From: Azorinus chamasolen
Lineage: Eukaryota > Mollusca > Bivalvia > Cardiida > Solecurtidae
Assembly (NCBI GenBank): GCA_963576725.1
Contig: OY755244.1
Location: 77,437,620-77,501,619 of the forward strand
DNA: 64,000 nt
Reading direction: 5' to 3'
The notes under the pieces were generated by a model. The model made no database searches and was not told the DNA's origin. It saw only the letters and a list, made by a program, of their open reading frames with translations. Each line of letters opens with the position of its first letter. The stretch's first letter is position 1. The translations under genes were made by a program, and so were the position numbers. Shown here piece after piece: positions 19,985 to 29,885 of the stretch.

Positions 19985-20092
19985 ATTATTTGTTACATAA
20001 ATATTCATAGAATAAAGGGTTAAAGTTATCAAAACAGTGCCAAGTTGAACTATATTCAGCTTTACAAATCATTAGAGAGGGGAGATTGAATG

Positions 20093-20652
20093 TCTGAGTA
20101 TGCCCCCAAGCTAATAAACGCCCTCTTATCTTAAAATTAAAAAAGGGGGTGTCTGTTGGTGTGTGTGTGTGTGTGTGGGGGGGGGGGGGGGATTGACAGA
20201 CAGACAAACTAACGAACTGAAACCCTATATAATAACCATCCAATAAAGAAATCTATAGCTTTTTTCAAAATACAGGCAGTAGCTTAATGGAGACATCAGT
20301 GTAGCTCCCCTAGGAGCTTTCTGCATTGTTTTTATTCTGCATTTAGCAGCAACCTGTGTACAAAATGCAAGAAGCTCCTTTTAAATCATTTCCTCATATT
20401 TATGACTTTTGACGACTCAGTAAAAGTGACTTTGTTAAACCATTGTGATAAATAGAGCATTTGCTTCTATAGAAGCAAATGCTCTATTTATCAAAATGGT
20501 TTCAAACTACAAAATTCTAAAATGTTCCTTTTCTCTAGTTAATGCTCCTTTTCGGTAGATTTCTACAAAGGTGTTGGGTCTAAAAATAGCCTATGAGGTA
20601 ATGGGTTAATAATATTATGCCCAGGGGGATGTTTTTTAGAGATAATACAGTA
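20093..20652 (+). mobile_element. M3 MITE split by T3
   Basis: Left end near GAGTATGCCCCCAAGC with AATAAACGCCC; right end GGGGATG...GATAATACAG-TA. Interior has GAAACCCTATATAATAACCA and hairpin CTCCCCTAGGAGC. A GT/G tract lies at 20157-20191. Confidence 0.65.
20381..20609 (-). mobile_element. T3 MITE nested in M3
   Basis: TTAAATCATTTCCTC to GGTAATGGGTTAA; near-perfect hairpin with apex CTTCTATAGAAG, a compensated pair change relative to CTCCTATAGGAG. Confidence 0.85.
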
Positions 20653-20926
20653 CTTAGGGTATTAAGGGTATTTGTTGTAATTATCGGACTTGTTATACTT
20701 ATTGGACTCCCCGTCCCCCTGTGTAATTCTTATGTTCTACATAATTTCTATTGAATTACCTTGTAATCTTTCCGGGCAGTAAATTATAGCACTATAATGG
20801 ATGTGACAAAATTATTGGGTCAGAAAATTGGTTTATCTATCTCTGTTATGTTAGAGTATACATAAATAGAGTGGGGAAGACTTATGTCAAATGTTTTCAT
20901 CTACATGTATTATAATTATATACCCA
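20653..20926. other. No gene seen
   Basis: AT-rich, nothing assigned. Confidence 0.3.
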
Positions 20927-21045
20927 CAGAGCTACAGATAAAGGGGTGTACTCAAATACTAAAATCATCATTTCTCCGCCAAACCCTATGTTGTAACCAT
21001 TCTTTAGAATCGTCTCAAAGAGACAATTCTAAAGAGTGGTCACAC
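20927..21045 (+). mobile_element. H-family MITE, right part missing
   Basis: CAGAGCTACAGATAAAG to GAGTGGTCACA; the outer right arm is replaced by the mariner relic. Confidence 0.65.
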
Positions 21046-21640
21046 CTAAGTCTGTGGCCTGAGGCAGGGAGCAGCAGTTTGACCTGAATATTTTCATTTA
21101 TTTTTCAACGTAGTCACCTTGCAAGCTTACACACTTTGTCCAACGGTGTTGGAGCATTTGGATACCTTCCCTGTAGAAGGTGGCATCTTGGGCCTCAAGA
21201 AATGCTTCAACAGCTTGTTCGACTCATCATCAGTGCCAAAATGGCAGCTGCTGAGTTCCTTTTTCATCTTGAGAAATATGTAATAGTCAAAGGGTGCTAA
21301 ATCAGGTGAATATGGTGGATGCTCAACCATTTGGAAACCACATTCCTGAATGGCAGCCATGGCAACAGTGGACTTGTGTGCTGGACCATTGTCCTGATGG
21401 AAGAGCACACCTAATGACAGCTTGCCACGCCTTGTCTCCTTGATTTTTTCACGAAGCTGCCTCATGAGGTCAGCATTATACCTTCCGGTCATAGTGTGAC
21501 CTCTTTCAAGATAATCCACTAGCAGCACACCTTTCGCATCCCAGAAAACTGTGGCCATCACCTTCCCAGCGGATGTTGTCGACTTTGCTTTTTTCTGGGG
21601 TGAAGATCCTGTTTTGGTTTCCATGATTTCTCAGCAACTT
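21046..21640 (-). pseudogene. Mariner (DD34D) transposase relic
   Basis: The minus strand from 21624 encodes the catalytic half of a mariner transposase. The first Asp is in VFWDAKG (residue 29 of this frame), the second in HQDNGPAHKS (78) and the third in SPDLAPFD (113). There are 34 residues between the second and third, the mariner spacing. The N-terminal HTH DNA-binding region is absent. A one-base deletion near 21222-21225 shifts the frame; the C-terminal RWTKCVSLQGDYVEK continues in the other frame to TAA at 21098-21100. Transposases cut and paste DNA at TA sites; this copy cannot. Terminal repeats were not found, so the ends are approximate. Confidence 0.85.
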
Positions 21641-21963
21641 CTGACGATTTGGCTAGACTGCACTTTACCGGTACGTGAACTGCGCATGTGCATAAACAAC
21701 AATGACCGCCGCCATTTTTATTTGAATCGGGCGATTGCCTTCGTAAAAGCGGGGGTTTGGGGGCGGAAGCCCCCGACATGAAGCAAATAAACGCATGAAC
21801 TTGAAGAAAAAATATTCAGATAAGTCCAGGTTCTTAGTCTGCTCCGATGTTACAAAAGTTGTCAAAGCTCCAATGTTGCAAAGTTGTCAAAATGCAGTAG
21901 TCCCCTGGATTTCACTGAATCTTTATAGGCGACTTCATCATCAAGACAAGATGAGCATAATCA
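21641..21963. promoter_or_regulatory. GC-richer block with promoter-like motifs
   Basis: Between 21665 and 21780 the sequence is unusually GC-rich. It has TGCGCATGTGCA (NRF1-like) and, nearby, CCGCCATTTTTAT, whose complement resembles a YY1 site (AAAATGGCGG). A hairpin follows (CGGGGGTTTGGGGGCGGAAGCCCCCG). No first exon can be identified on either side; an old repeat is an equal possibility. Confidence 0.2.
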
Positions 21964-22177
21964 TTAACCTTTTGCTCCATGAATATTCATGAAGAAATAA
22001 TGACATCATGAATATTAATTAGATTAATTATTACAGTAGCACATGGGCACAGGAATTTTTGGCTGTGGCAGAAACTGTAGAATCATATCTGTATTGCTTT
22101 CATACAGAAGCCCTCTGATCTGGGTCTGCTCTGTTTGCAAAGTCATAGAAAGGTGTATTTATAGAGTCAAAGGTTAA
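21964..22177 (-). mobile_element. T2 MITE
   Basis: TTAACCTTTTGCTCC to TCAAAGGTTAA; left hairpin arm deleted (CATACAGAAGCCCTCTGATC). Its right TTAA is shared with the next T3. Confidence 0.8.
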
Positions 22178-22274
22178 CCCATTCCCTCATAGACTATTTT
22201 TTAGATCCAACCTCTTGGAATGAATCTACCCAAAAGAAGCACTAACTAAAGAAAAGGAAAATTTTAGAATTTTT

Positions 22275-24493
22275 GGCCGGATTGCTCGCAATCCAGGCTT
22301 ATAGATTGGCGAATGCCGTCCGGCCGTCAGTCCGGCCGTCTGTCCGTCCGTCCGACCTTTTTGTTTGAGTTAGTTATAGCCAAAGTATAATACCTACAGT
22401 AACCAAACTTGGCATGTGGGTTCAGAATGAGGGTCCCATTACATGTCATAGGTTAGCAGGTTACTATGACCCCTTTTTGACCTAGTTTTTACGCTTCATT
22501 GACTTAGAGAATTTCCAGGTTGACCTTTTTGTTTGTGTTAGTCATAGCCAAAGTATAACACCTACAGTAACCAAACTTGGCATGTAGGTTCATAATGAGG
22601 GTCACATTACATGTCATAGGTTAGTAGGTTATTATGACCCTTTTTTGACCTAGTTTTTACGCTTCATTGACTTAAAGAATTTCCAGGTTGACCTTTTTGT
22701 TTCCGATCGATAACTAATAAATGACTTGGCCTAGAATCTTCAAACTTGCTGTGGTGGTTGGTCATGACAACTGGATGACCCCTATTGTTTTTGAGGTCAC
22801 TAGGTCAAAGGTCAAGGTCACAATGACCTTAACTGGTGAAATAGTTTCCGATCAATAACTGCTCAAGGGTTTAGCTTGGGATCTTCAAACTTGCTGTGAT
22901 GGTTCGTCATGACCACTAGATGACCCCTATAGTTTTTGAGGTCAAAGGTCAAGGTCACCATGACCTTAACTAGTAAAATGGTTTTTGATCAATAACTGCT
23001 CAAGGGTTTGGCTTAGGATCTTCAAATTTGCTGTGGTGGTTGGTCATGACAACTAGATGAACCCTCTTGTTTTTGAGGTCACTAGGTCAAAGGTCAAGGT
23101 CACCATGACCTTAACTAGTGAAATGGTTTCCGATCAATAACTGCTCAATGGTTTGGCTTAGGATCTTCAAACTTGCTGTGGTGGTTTGTCATGACCACTA
23201 GATGACTCCTAATGTTTTTGAGGTCACTAGATCAAAGGTCAAGGTCACATGACCTTAACCAGTAAAATGGTTTCCGATCAATAACTGCTCAAGGGTTTGG
23301 CTTAGGATCTTCAAACTTGCTGTGGTGGTTGGTCATGACCACTAGATGACCCCTAATGTTTTTGAGGTCACTAGGTCAAAGGCCAAGGTCACCATGACCT
23401 TAACTGATGAAATGGTTTCCGATCAATAACTGCTCAAGGGTTTGGGTTAGAATCTTCAAACTTGCTGTTGTAGTTGGTCATGACCACTGGATGACTCCTA
23501 TTGTTTTTGAGGTCACTAGGTCAAAGGTCAAGGTCACCATGACCGTAACTGGTAAAATTGTTTCTGATCAATAACTGCTCAATGGTTTGGCTTAGGATCT
23601 TCAAATTTGCTGTGGTGGTTGGTCATGACAACTAGATGAGCCCTATTGTTTTTGAGGTCACTAGGTCAAAGGTCAAGGTCACCATGACCTTAACTGGTGA
23701 AATGGTTTCCAGTTAATAACTGCTCAAGGGTTTGGCTTGGGATCTTCAAACTTGCTGTGGTGGTTTGTCATGACCACTAGATGAGCCCTCTTGTTTTTTA
23801 GGTCACTAGGTCAAAGGTCAAGGTCATCATGACATTAACAGGTGAAATGGTTTCCAATCAATAACTGCTCAAGGGTTTGGCTTAGGATCTTCAAACTTAC
23901 TGTGGTGGTTGGTCATGACAACTAGATGACCCCTATTGTTTTTTAGGTCACTAGGTCAAAGATTAAGGTCACCATGACCTTAACTGATGAAATGGTTTCT
24001 GATTAATAACTGCTCAATGGTTTGGTTGGGGATCTTCAAACTTGCTGTGGTGGTTGGTCGTTACCACTAGATGACCCCTATAGTTGTTGAGGTCACTAGG
24101 TCAAAGGTCAAGGTCACCATTACCTTAACTTGTGAAATGTTTTCAGATCAATAAATGATTAGTGGTTTGGCTTAGGATCATCAAAGTTTGCTGTGGTGAT
24201 TAGTCATGACCAGTAGATGACCTCTATAGTTGAGGTCACTAGATCAAAGGTCAGGGGGTGTGGGGGTATACATGCTTTACAAATATCTCTTGTTTTTTAT
24301 GCTTCAATGAATTTCTAGATTGACCTTTTTAACATGTGGAGTCATAATGAGGACCTCATTACATGCAATTGGAATATGTTTAACTATTTATTATGCCTTC
24401 AGCATCTGCTGATGCAGAAATGTATAATGATGGACTGTTCATCTATATCACTTTAATCGGCAATCCGGCCATACCGACATTGGCGGTTTCTTG
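22275..24493 (+). mobile_element. Compound RC element (GGCCGGATTG type) inside T3
   Basis: Outer ends are GGCCGGATTGCTCGCAATCC (a hairpin) and CAATCCGGCC...GGTTTCTTG. A GTCCGTCC tract is followed by two cores of about 170 bp sharing CAGTAACCAAACTTGGCATG. From about 22697 it becomes the 145-bp-core array, whose own 3' end (GGGGGTATACATGC, TCTCTTG) lies near 24289, after which outer sequence resumes. Confidence 0.65.
22697..24290 (+). repeat. 145-bp core array with nuclear-receptor-type half-sites
   Basis: About eleven tandem units, each with GATCAATAACTGCTCAAGGG, CTTCAAACTTGCTGTGGTGG and the cluster AGGTCACTAGGTCAAAGG then TCAAGGTCACCATGACC. By eye six units keep a perfect AGGTCANNNTGACCT. 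Its left RC end is missing; it looks fused into the outer element. Confidence 0.8.
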
Positions 24494-24667
24494 TGTAGTT
24501 TGAAACCATTGTGATAAATAGAGCATTTGCTCCCATAGGAGCAAATGCTCTATTTATCACAATGGTTTCATAAAGTGACTTTTACAGAGGCGTAGAAAGG
24601 CATATTTATAGAGACAAAATAATACAACTTTCTGGATGAATACTTTTACAGAGTTATGGTCCATGAT

Positions 24668-26084
24668 TATTATACCCCCCTTTTGAAAAAATGGGGGTAT
24701 ATTGCTTTGCACATGTCGGTCGGTAGGTCGGTCGGTCGGTCGGTCGGTCTGTCTGTCGGTCGGTAGATCGATGGTTTCCGAACGATAACTAATAAACGAC
24801 TTGGCCTAGAATCTTCAAACTTGCTGTGGTGGTTGGTCATGACAAGTAGATGACCCCTATTGTTTTTTAGGTCACTAGGTCAAAGGTCAAGGTCACCATG
24901 ACCTAAAATGGTGAAATAGTTTCCGATCAATAACTGCTCAAGGGTTTGGCATGGGATCTTCAAACTTGCTGTGGTGGTTGGTCATGCAAGTAGATGACCC
25001 CTATTGATTTTGAGGTCACTAGGTCAAAGGTCAAGGTCACCATGACCTTAAATGGTTAAATGGTTTCCGATCAATAACTGCTCAAGGGTTCAGCTTAGAA
25101 TCTTCAAACTTGCTGTGGTAGTTGGTCATGACCACTGGATGACCCCTATTGATTTTGAGGTCACTAGGTCAAAGGTCAAGGTCACCATGACCTTAACTGG
25201 TAAAATGGTTTCTGATCAATAACTGCTCAAGGGTTTGACCTAGGATCTTCAAATTTGCTGTGGTGGTTGGTAATGACCACTAGATGACCCCTATTGCTTT
25301 TTAGGTCACTAGGTCAAAGGTCAAGGTCACCATGCTCTTAAATGGTCAAATGGTTTCCAATCAATAACTGCTCAAGGGGTTGGCTTAGAATCTTCAAACT
25401 TGCTGCTGTAGTTGGTCATGACAACTGGATGGCCCCTATTGTATTTGAGGTCACTAGGTTAAAGGTCAAGGTCACCATGACCTTAACTTGTAAAATGGTT
25501 TATGATCAATAACTGCTCAAGGGTTTGGCTTAGGATCTTCAGACTTGCTGTGGTGGTTGGTTGTGACCCCTTGATGACCCCTAAAGTTGTTGAGGTCACT
25601 AGGTCAAAGGTCAAGGTCACCATGACCTTAACTGGTGAAATGGTTTGCGATTAATAACTGCTCAAGGGTTTGGCTTAGGATCTTCAAACTTGCTGAGGTG
25701 GTTGGTCATGACAACTAGATGACCCCTATTGATTTTGAGGTCACTAGGTTAAAGATCAAGGTCATCATGACCTTAACTGATGAAATGGTTTCCAATTAAT
25801 AACTGCTCAATGGTTTGGTTCGGGATCTTCAAACTTGCTGTGGTAGTTGGTTGTGACCACTTGATGACCCTTAAAGTTGTTGAGGTCACTAGGTCAAAGG
25901 TCAAGGTCACCATGACCTGAATATGTGAAATGTTTTCAGATCAATAAATGATCAGTGGTTTGGCTTAGGATATTCAAAGTTGCTGTGGTGATTAGTCACG
26001 ACCGCTAGATGACCTCTATAGTTGAGGTCACTAGATCAAAGGTCAGGGGGTCGGGGGGTATACATGTTTTACAAACATCTCTTG
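24668..26084 (+). mobile_element. RC element with about nine 145-bp AGGTCA-rich cores
   Basis: 5' hairpin TATACCCCCC...GGGGGTATA, a GTCG microsatellite at 24716-24770, then cores of about 145 bp from 24771 to 26050. The 3' end is GGGGGTATAC, hairpin ATGTTTTACAAACAT, CTCTTG. Seven units have a perfect AGGTCANNNTGACCT, the first at 24890-24904. No coding capacity. Confidence 0.75.
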
Positions 26085-26134
26085 TTCAAAATACAAATGT
26101 ATCACATACACTGACAATCACTTTTGTAGAGGTG

Positions 26135-26364
26135 TTAACCCATTCCCTCATAGGCTTTTTTTTTAGATCCAACCTCTTTGAATAAATCTACAGAAAAGGA
26201 GTATTTACTTGAGAAAAGGACATATTTTAGAATTGTGTAGTTTTTAAACCATTGTGATAAATAGGAGCATATCCATAGGAGCAAATGCTCTATATATTAC
26301 AATGATTTCGAAAAATTACTTTTACAGAGGCATAGAAAGGCGTATTTATGGAGGAAAGGGTTAA
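26135..26364 (+). mobile_element. T3 MITE
   Basis: TTAACCCATTCCCTC to GAGGAAAGGGTTAA; the hairpin has lost about six bases on one side (AGGAGCATATCCATAGGAGC). Confidence 0.85.
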
Positions 26365-26702
26365 TAAAATCCGGTAGTTATTGTATAGCTTTGTTTGTGA
26401 TCACTTGAGGTTGACTTGACACAGATATCACAATTGTGGTTGCATGTACAAAAATGTATATGCATGTTTGTGCACATGTACTTTTTACATGTACATGTAT
26501 GTGTCAGTGCATTCCTCTGATTTTGTCTCAGTAATATCTTTACTTTGCATTGACAGAATTCAATTTGATTTTGGATATTGATAGTCAATGTATTGTGATT
26601 TTGTGTGCAGTGACTGAGGACTGGTGTTCTTCCTACTGATGTGGCTACTCTAATGAACACCCCTTTACTTCTAGGAGGAAACTAACAATAAATAAAACAA
26701 CT
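26365..26702. other. No gene seen
   Basis: Contains TGTACATGTATGTG-type alternating sequence near 26480-26510; the 99-residue minus-strand frame has no recognisable feature. Confidence 0.35.
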
Positions 26703-26914
26703 TAACCTTTTCCCTGTTCTGTATTTAGGCCAAATTTCAATACCTACTGCATATTAATTAACAAAATAGTTATAAAGAAATATGGAAGGTGAAACATTGT
26801 TGACATTTTAGAAAGCAAAGAAACAGTTCTATCAAATTCTATTAGCAAACGCAGTAGACCCTGATCAGACGGCTCAAATGCGTGAAAACACGTTTGTATG
26901 AGGGAAAGGGTTAA
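26703..26914 (-). mobile_element. T1 MITE with half hairpin
   Basis: TTAACCTTTTCCCTG to GGGAAAGGGTTAA; hairpin lost after CCTGATCAGACGGCTC. Confidence 0.8.
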
Positions 26915-26954
26915 ACCCTATTTAAATATCCATTAAATAAAGAAATATAGTTTT

Positions 26955-27943
26955 TAGCTCACCAGAGCACAAAGTGCTCAGGGTGAGCTTTTGTGATCGC
27001 CAGATGTCTGTCGTCCGTCGGCGTCCGTCGTCCGTCGTCGGGCGTCAACAATTTGAACCTTTAAAAATCTTCTCCTCTGAATCTACAGGGTTCTCAGCTT
27101 TCATCTTTGGTACATAGCATCACCTATAGGTCCTCTACAAAAGTTATATAAATTATGCCCCTGGGGTCAAAATTGGCCCCGCCCCAGGGGTTGGAAGTTT
27201 TCAATAGAAACATATAGTAAAACTTTGAAAATCTTCTCCTCTGAAACCAGAAGGTTCTCAGCTTTCATATTTGGCACATAGCATCATGTTCAGGTCCTCT
27301 ACAAAAGTTATATTAATTATGGCCCTGGGGTCAAAATTGGCCCCGTCCCAGGGGTGGGCAGTTTTCAATGGAAACAAATAGTGAAATCTTTGAAAATCTT
27401 CTCCTCTGAAACTGGAAGGCTCTCAGCTTTCATATTTGGCACAGAGCATCATGTTCAGGTCCTCTACAAAAGTTATATAAATTATGCCCCTGGGGTCAAA
27501 ATTGGGCCCGCCCCAGGGGTGGGAAGTTTTCAATAGAAACAAATAGTGAAATCTTTGAAAATCTTCTCCTCTGAAACTGGAAGGCGCTCAGCTTTCATAT
27601 TTGGCACAGAGCATCATGTTCAGGTCCTCTACAAAAGTTATATTAATTATGGCCCTGGGGTCAAAATTGGCCCCGCCCCAGTGGTGGGTAGTTTTCAGTA
27701 GAAACATATAGAGAAAACTTTGAAAATCTTCTCCTCTGAAACTGAAAGGTTCTCAGCTTTCATATTTGGCTCATAGCATCATGTTCAAGTCCTCTACAAA
27801 AGTTATATAAATTATGTCCCTGGGGTCAAAATTGGCCCGCCCCAGGGCCGGCTAGTTTTCTATAAAAACATATAGTGAAGACTTTGAAAATCTTCTCCTC
27901 TGATTGTCTGGTGAGCGCTTCAGGGCCATTCTGGCCCTCTTGT
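26955..27943 (+). mobile_element. RC element, tandem copy 1
   Basis: Starts TTTTAGCTCACCAGAGCAC (5' hairpin with GTGCTCAGGGTGAGC). GTCC tract, then about five cores of 164-165 bp with CTTCTCCTCTGAAACTGGAA and GGCCCCGCCCCAGGGG. Ends GGTGAGCGCTTCA, hairpin GGGCCATTCTGGCCC, TCTTG. Confidence 0.75.
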
Positions 27944-28759
27944 TTTAGCTCACCAGAGCACAAAGTGCTCAGGGTGAGCTTTTGTGATCGCCTGATGTCC
28001 GTCGTCGTCCGTCGTCCCGCGTCAACAATTTGAACCTTTAAAAATCTTCTCCTCTGAATCTACAGGGTTGTCAGCTTTCATCTTTGGTACATAGCATCAC
28101 CTATAGGTCCTCTACAAAAGTTATATAAATAATGCCCCTGGGGTCAAAATTGGCCCCGCCCCAGGGGTTGAAAGTTTTCAATAGAAACATATAGTAAAAC
28201 TTTGAAAATCTTCTCCTCTGAAACTGAAAGGCTCTCATTTTTCATATTTGACACAGAGCATCATGTTCAGGTCCTCTACAAAAGTTATATAAATTATGGC
28301 CCTGGGGTCAAAATTGGCCCCGCCCCAGGGGTGGCCAGTTTTCAATGGAAACAAATAGTGAAATCTTTGAAAATCTTCTCCTCTGAAACTGGAAGGCTCT
28401 CAGCTTGCATATTTGGCACAGATCATCATGTTCAGGTCCTCTACAAAAGTTATATAAATTATGCCCCTGGGGTCAAAATTGGCCCCGCCCCAGGGGTGGG
28501 CATTTTTCAATAGAAACATATACTTAAATCTTTGAAAATCTTCTCCTCTGAAACTAGAAGGCGCTCAGCTTTCATATTTGGCACAGAGCATCATGTTCAG
28601 GTCCTCTACAAAAGTTATATTAATTTTGACCCTGGGGTCAAAATTGGCCCCGCCCCAGGGGTGGGTAGTTTTCAGAATAGAAACAAATAGTGAAATCTTT
28701 GAAAATCTTCTCCTCTGATTGTCTGGTGAGCGCTTCAGGGCCATTCTGGCCCTCTTGTT
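27944..28759 (+). mobile_element. RC element, tandem copy 2
   Basis: Begins directly at the CTTG end of copy 1 with TTTTAGCTCACC; about four cores. Its first 480 or so bases are virtually the same as copy 3. Confidence 0.75.
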
Positions 28760-29736
28760 TTAGCTCACCAGAGCACAAAGTGCTCAGGGTGAGCTTTTGT
28801 GATCGCCTGATGTCCGTCGTCGTCCGTCGTCCCGCGTCAACAATTTGAACCTTTAAAAATCTTCTCCTCTGAATCTACAGGGTTGTCAGCTTTCATCTTT
28901 GGTACATAGCATCACCTATAGGTCCTCTACAAAAGTTATATAAATAATGCCCCTGGGGTCAAAATTGGCCCCGCCCCAGGGGTTGAAAGTTTTCAATAGA
29001 AACATATAGTAAAACTTTGAAAATCTTCTCCTCTGAAACTGAAAGGCTCTCATTTTTCATATTTGACACAGAGCATCATGTTCAGGTCCTCTACAAAAGT
29101 TATATAAATTATGGCCCTGGGGTCAAAATTGGCCCCGCCCCAGGGGTGGCCAGTTTTCAATGGAAACAAATAGTGAAATCTTTGAAAATCTTCTCCTCTG
29201 AAACTGGAAGGCTCTCAGCTTGCATATTTGGCACATAGCATCATGTTTAGGTCCTCTACAAAACTTATATAATTTATGGCCCTGGGGTTCAAATTGGCCC
29301 CGCCCCAGGGGTGGGAAGTTTTCAATAGAAACATATAGTGAAATCTTTGAAAATCTTCTCCTCTGAAACTGGAAGGCGCTCAGCTTTCATATTTGGCACA
29401 GAGCATCATGTTCAGGTCCTCTACAAAAGTTATATAAATTATGGTCCTGGGGTCAAAATTGGCCCCGCCCCAGGGGTGGGTAGTTTTCAGTAGAAACATA
29501 TAGAGAAAACTTTGAAAATCTTCTCCTCTGAAACTGAAAGGCTCTCAGCTTTCATATTTGGCTCATAGCATCATGTTCAAGTCCTCTACAAAAGTTATAT
29601 AAATTATGTCCCTGGGGTCAAAATTGGCCCGCCCCAGGGCCGGCTAGTTTTCTATAAAAGCATATAGTGAAAACTTTGAAAATCTTCTCCTCTGATTGTC
29701 TGGTGAGCGCTTCAGGGCCATTCTGGCCCTCTTGTT
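28760..29736 (+). mobile_element. RC element, tandem copy 3
   Basis: Begins directly at the end of copy 2; about five cores; same 3' hairpin and TCTTG. Frames of 60-103 residues in this trimer (SSETERLSFFIFDTEHHVQV type) are core-repeat shadows. Confidence 0.75.
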
Positions 29737-29885
29737 TCTTCAAAATACAGATGATACTTAGTGCAGACTAATAGGAGCTTTCTGTATTGCTTTCACGTCG
29801 CATTTAAATCAACTACCTGTGAACAAAATGCATGAACATCATTTTAGAAAATGTTACACTAAAGTACTTCTTCTTGAACCTTAGC

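Larger units (their letters stand above)
19221..20023 (+). mobile_element. T2 MITE split by a SINE that itself holds a T1
   Basis: Left part 19221 to about 19415 (TTAACCCAATACTC, GATTCTACATTGTTC, AAATTCATGAT). Right part about 19984-20023 (CATTATTTGTTACATAAATA to AAGGGTTAA). The two halves are colinear with intact T2. Confidence 0.7.
22174..24625 (+). mobile_element. T3 MITE split by a 2.2-kb RC element
   Basis: Left half 22174-22274 ends GAAAATTTTAGAATTTT. Right half resumes about 24494 with TGTAGTTTGAAACC, hairpin and TTTTACAGAGGCG, exactly where T3 should continue. The right terminus has decayed. Confidence 0.8.
26915..29860 (+). mobile_element. M3 fragment holding a trimeric RC insertion
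   Basis: CCATTAAATAAAGAAATATA precedes the RC trimer; TTCAAAATACAGATGATACT, a CTAATAGGAGC hairpin relic and GAACAAAATGCATGAACATC follow it. The two parts are colinear with M3 at 20093 and 52354. Confidence 0.6.

Noticed and set aside
21046..21640. A functional mariner transposase
   Set aside because: The N-terminal DNA-binding part is missing and a one-base deletion breaks the C-terminal part.
22697..26084. Proof of estrogen-responsive regulation
   Set aside because: The sites are consensus in sequence, but molluscan ER is generally reported as not estrogen-activated, and binding cannot be shown from sequence.
27354..29238. Frames with SSETERLSFFIFDTEHHVQV-type peptides
   Set aside because: They repeat with the 165-bp RC core and have no independent coding evidence.
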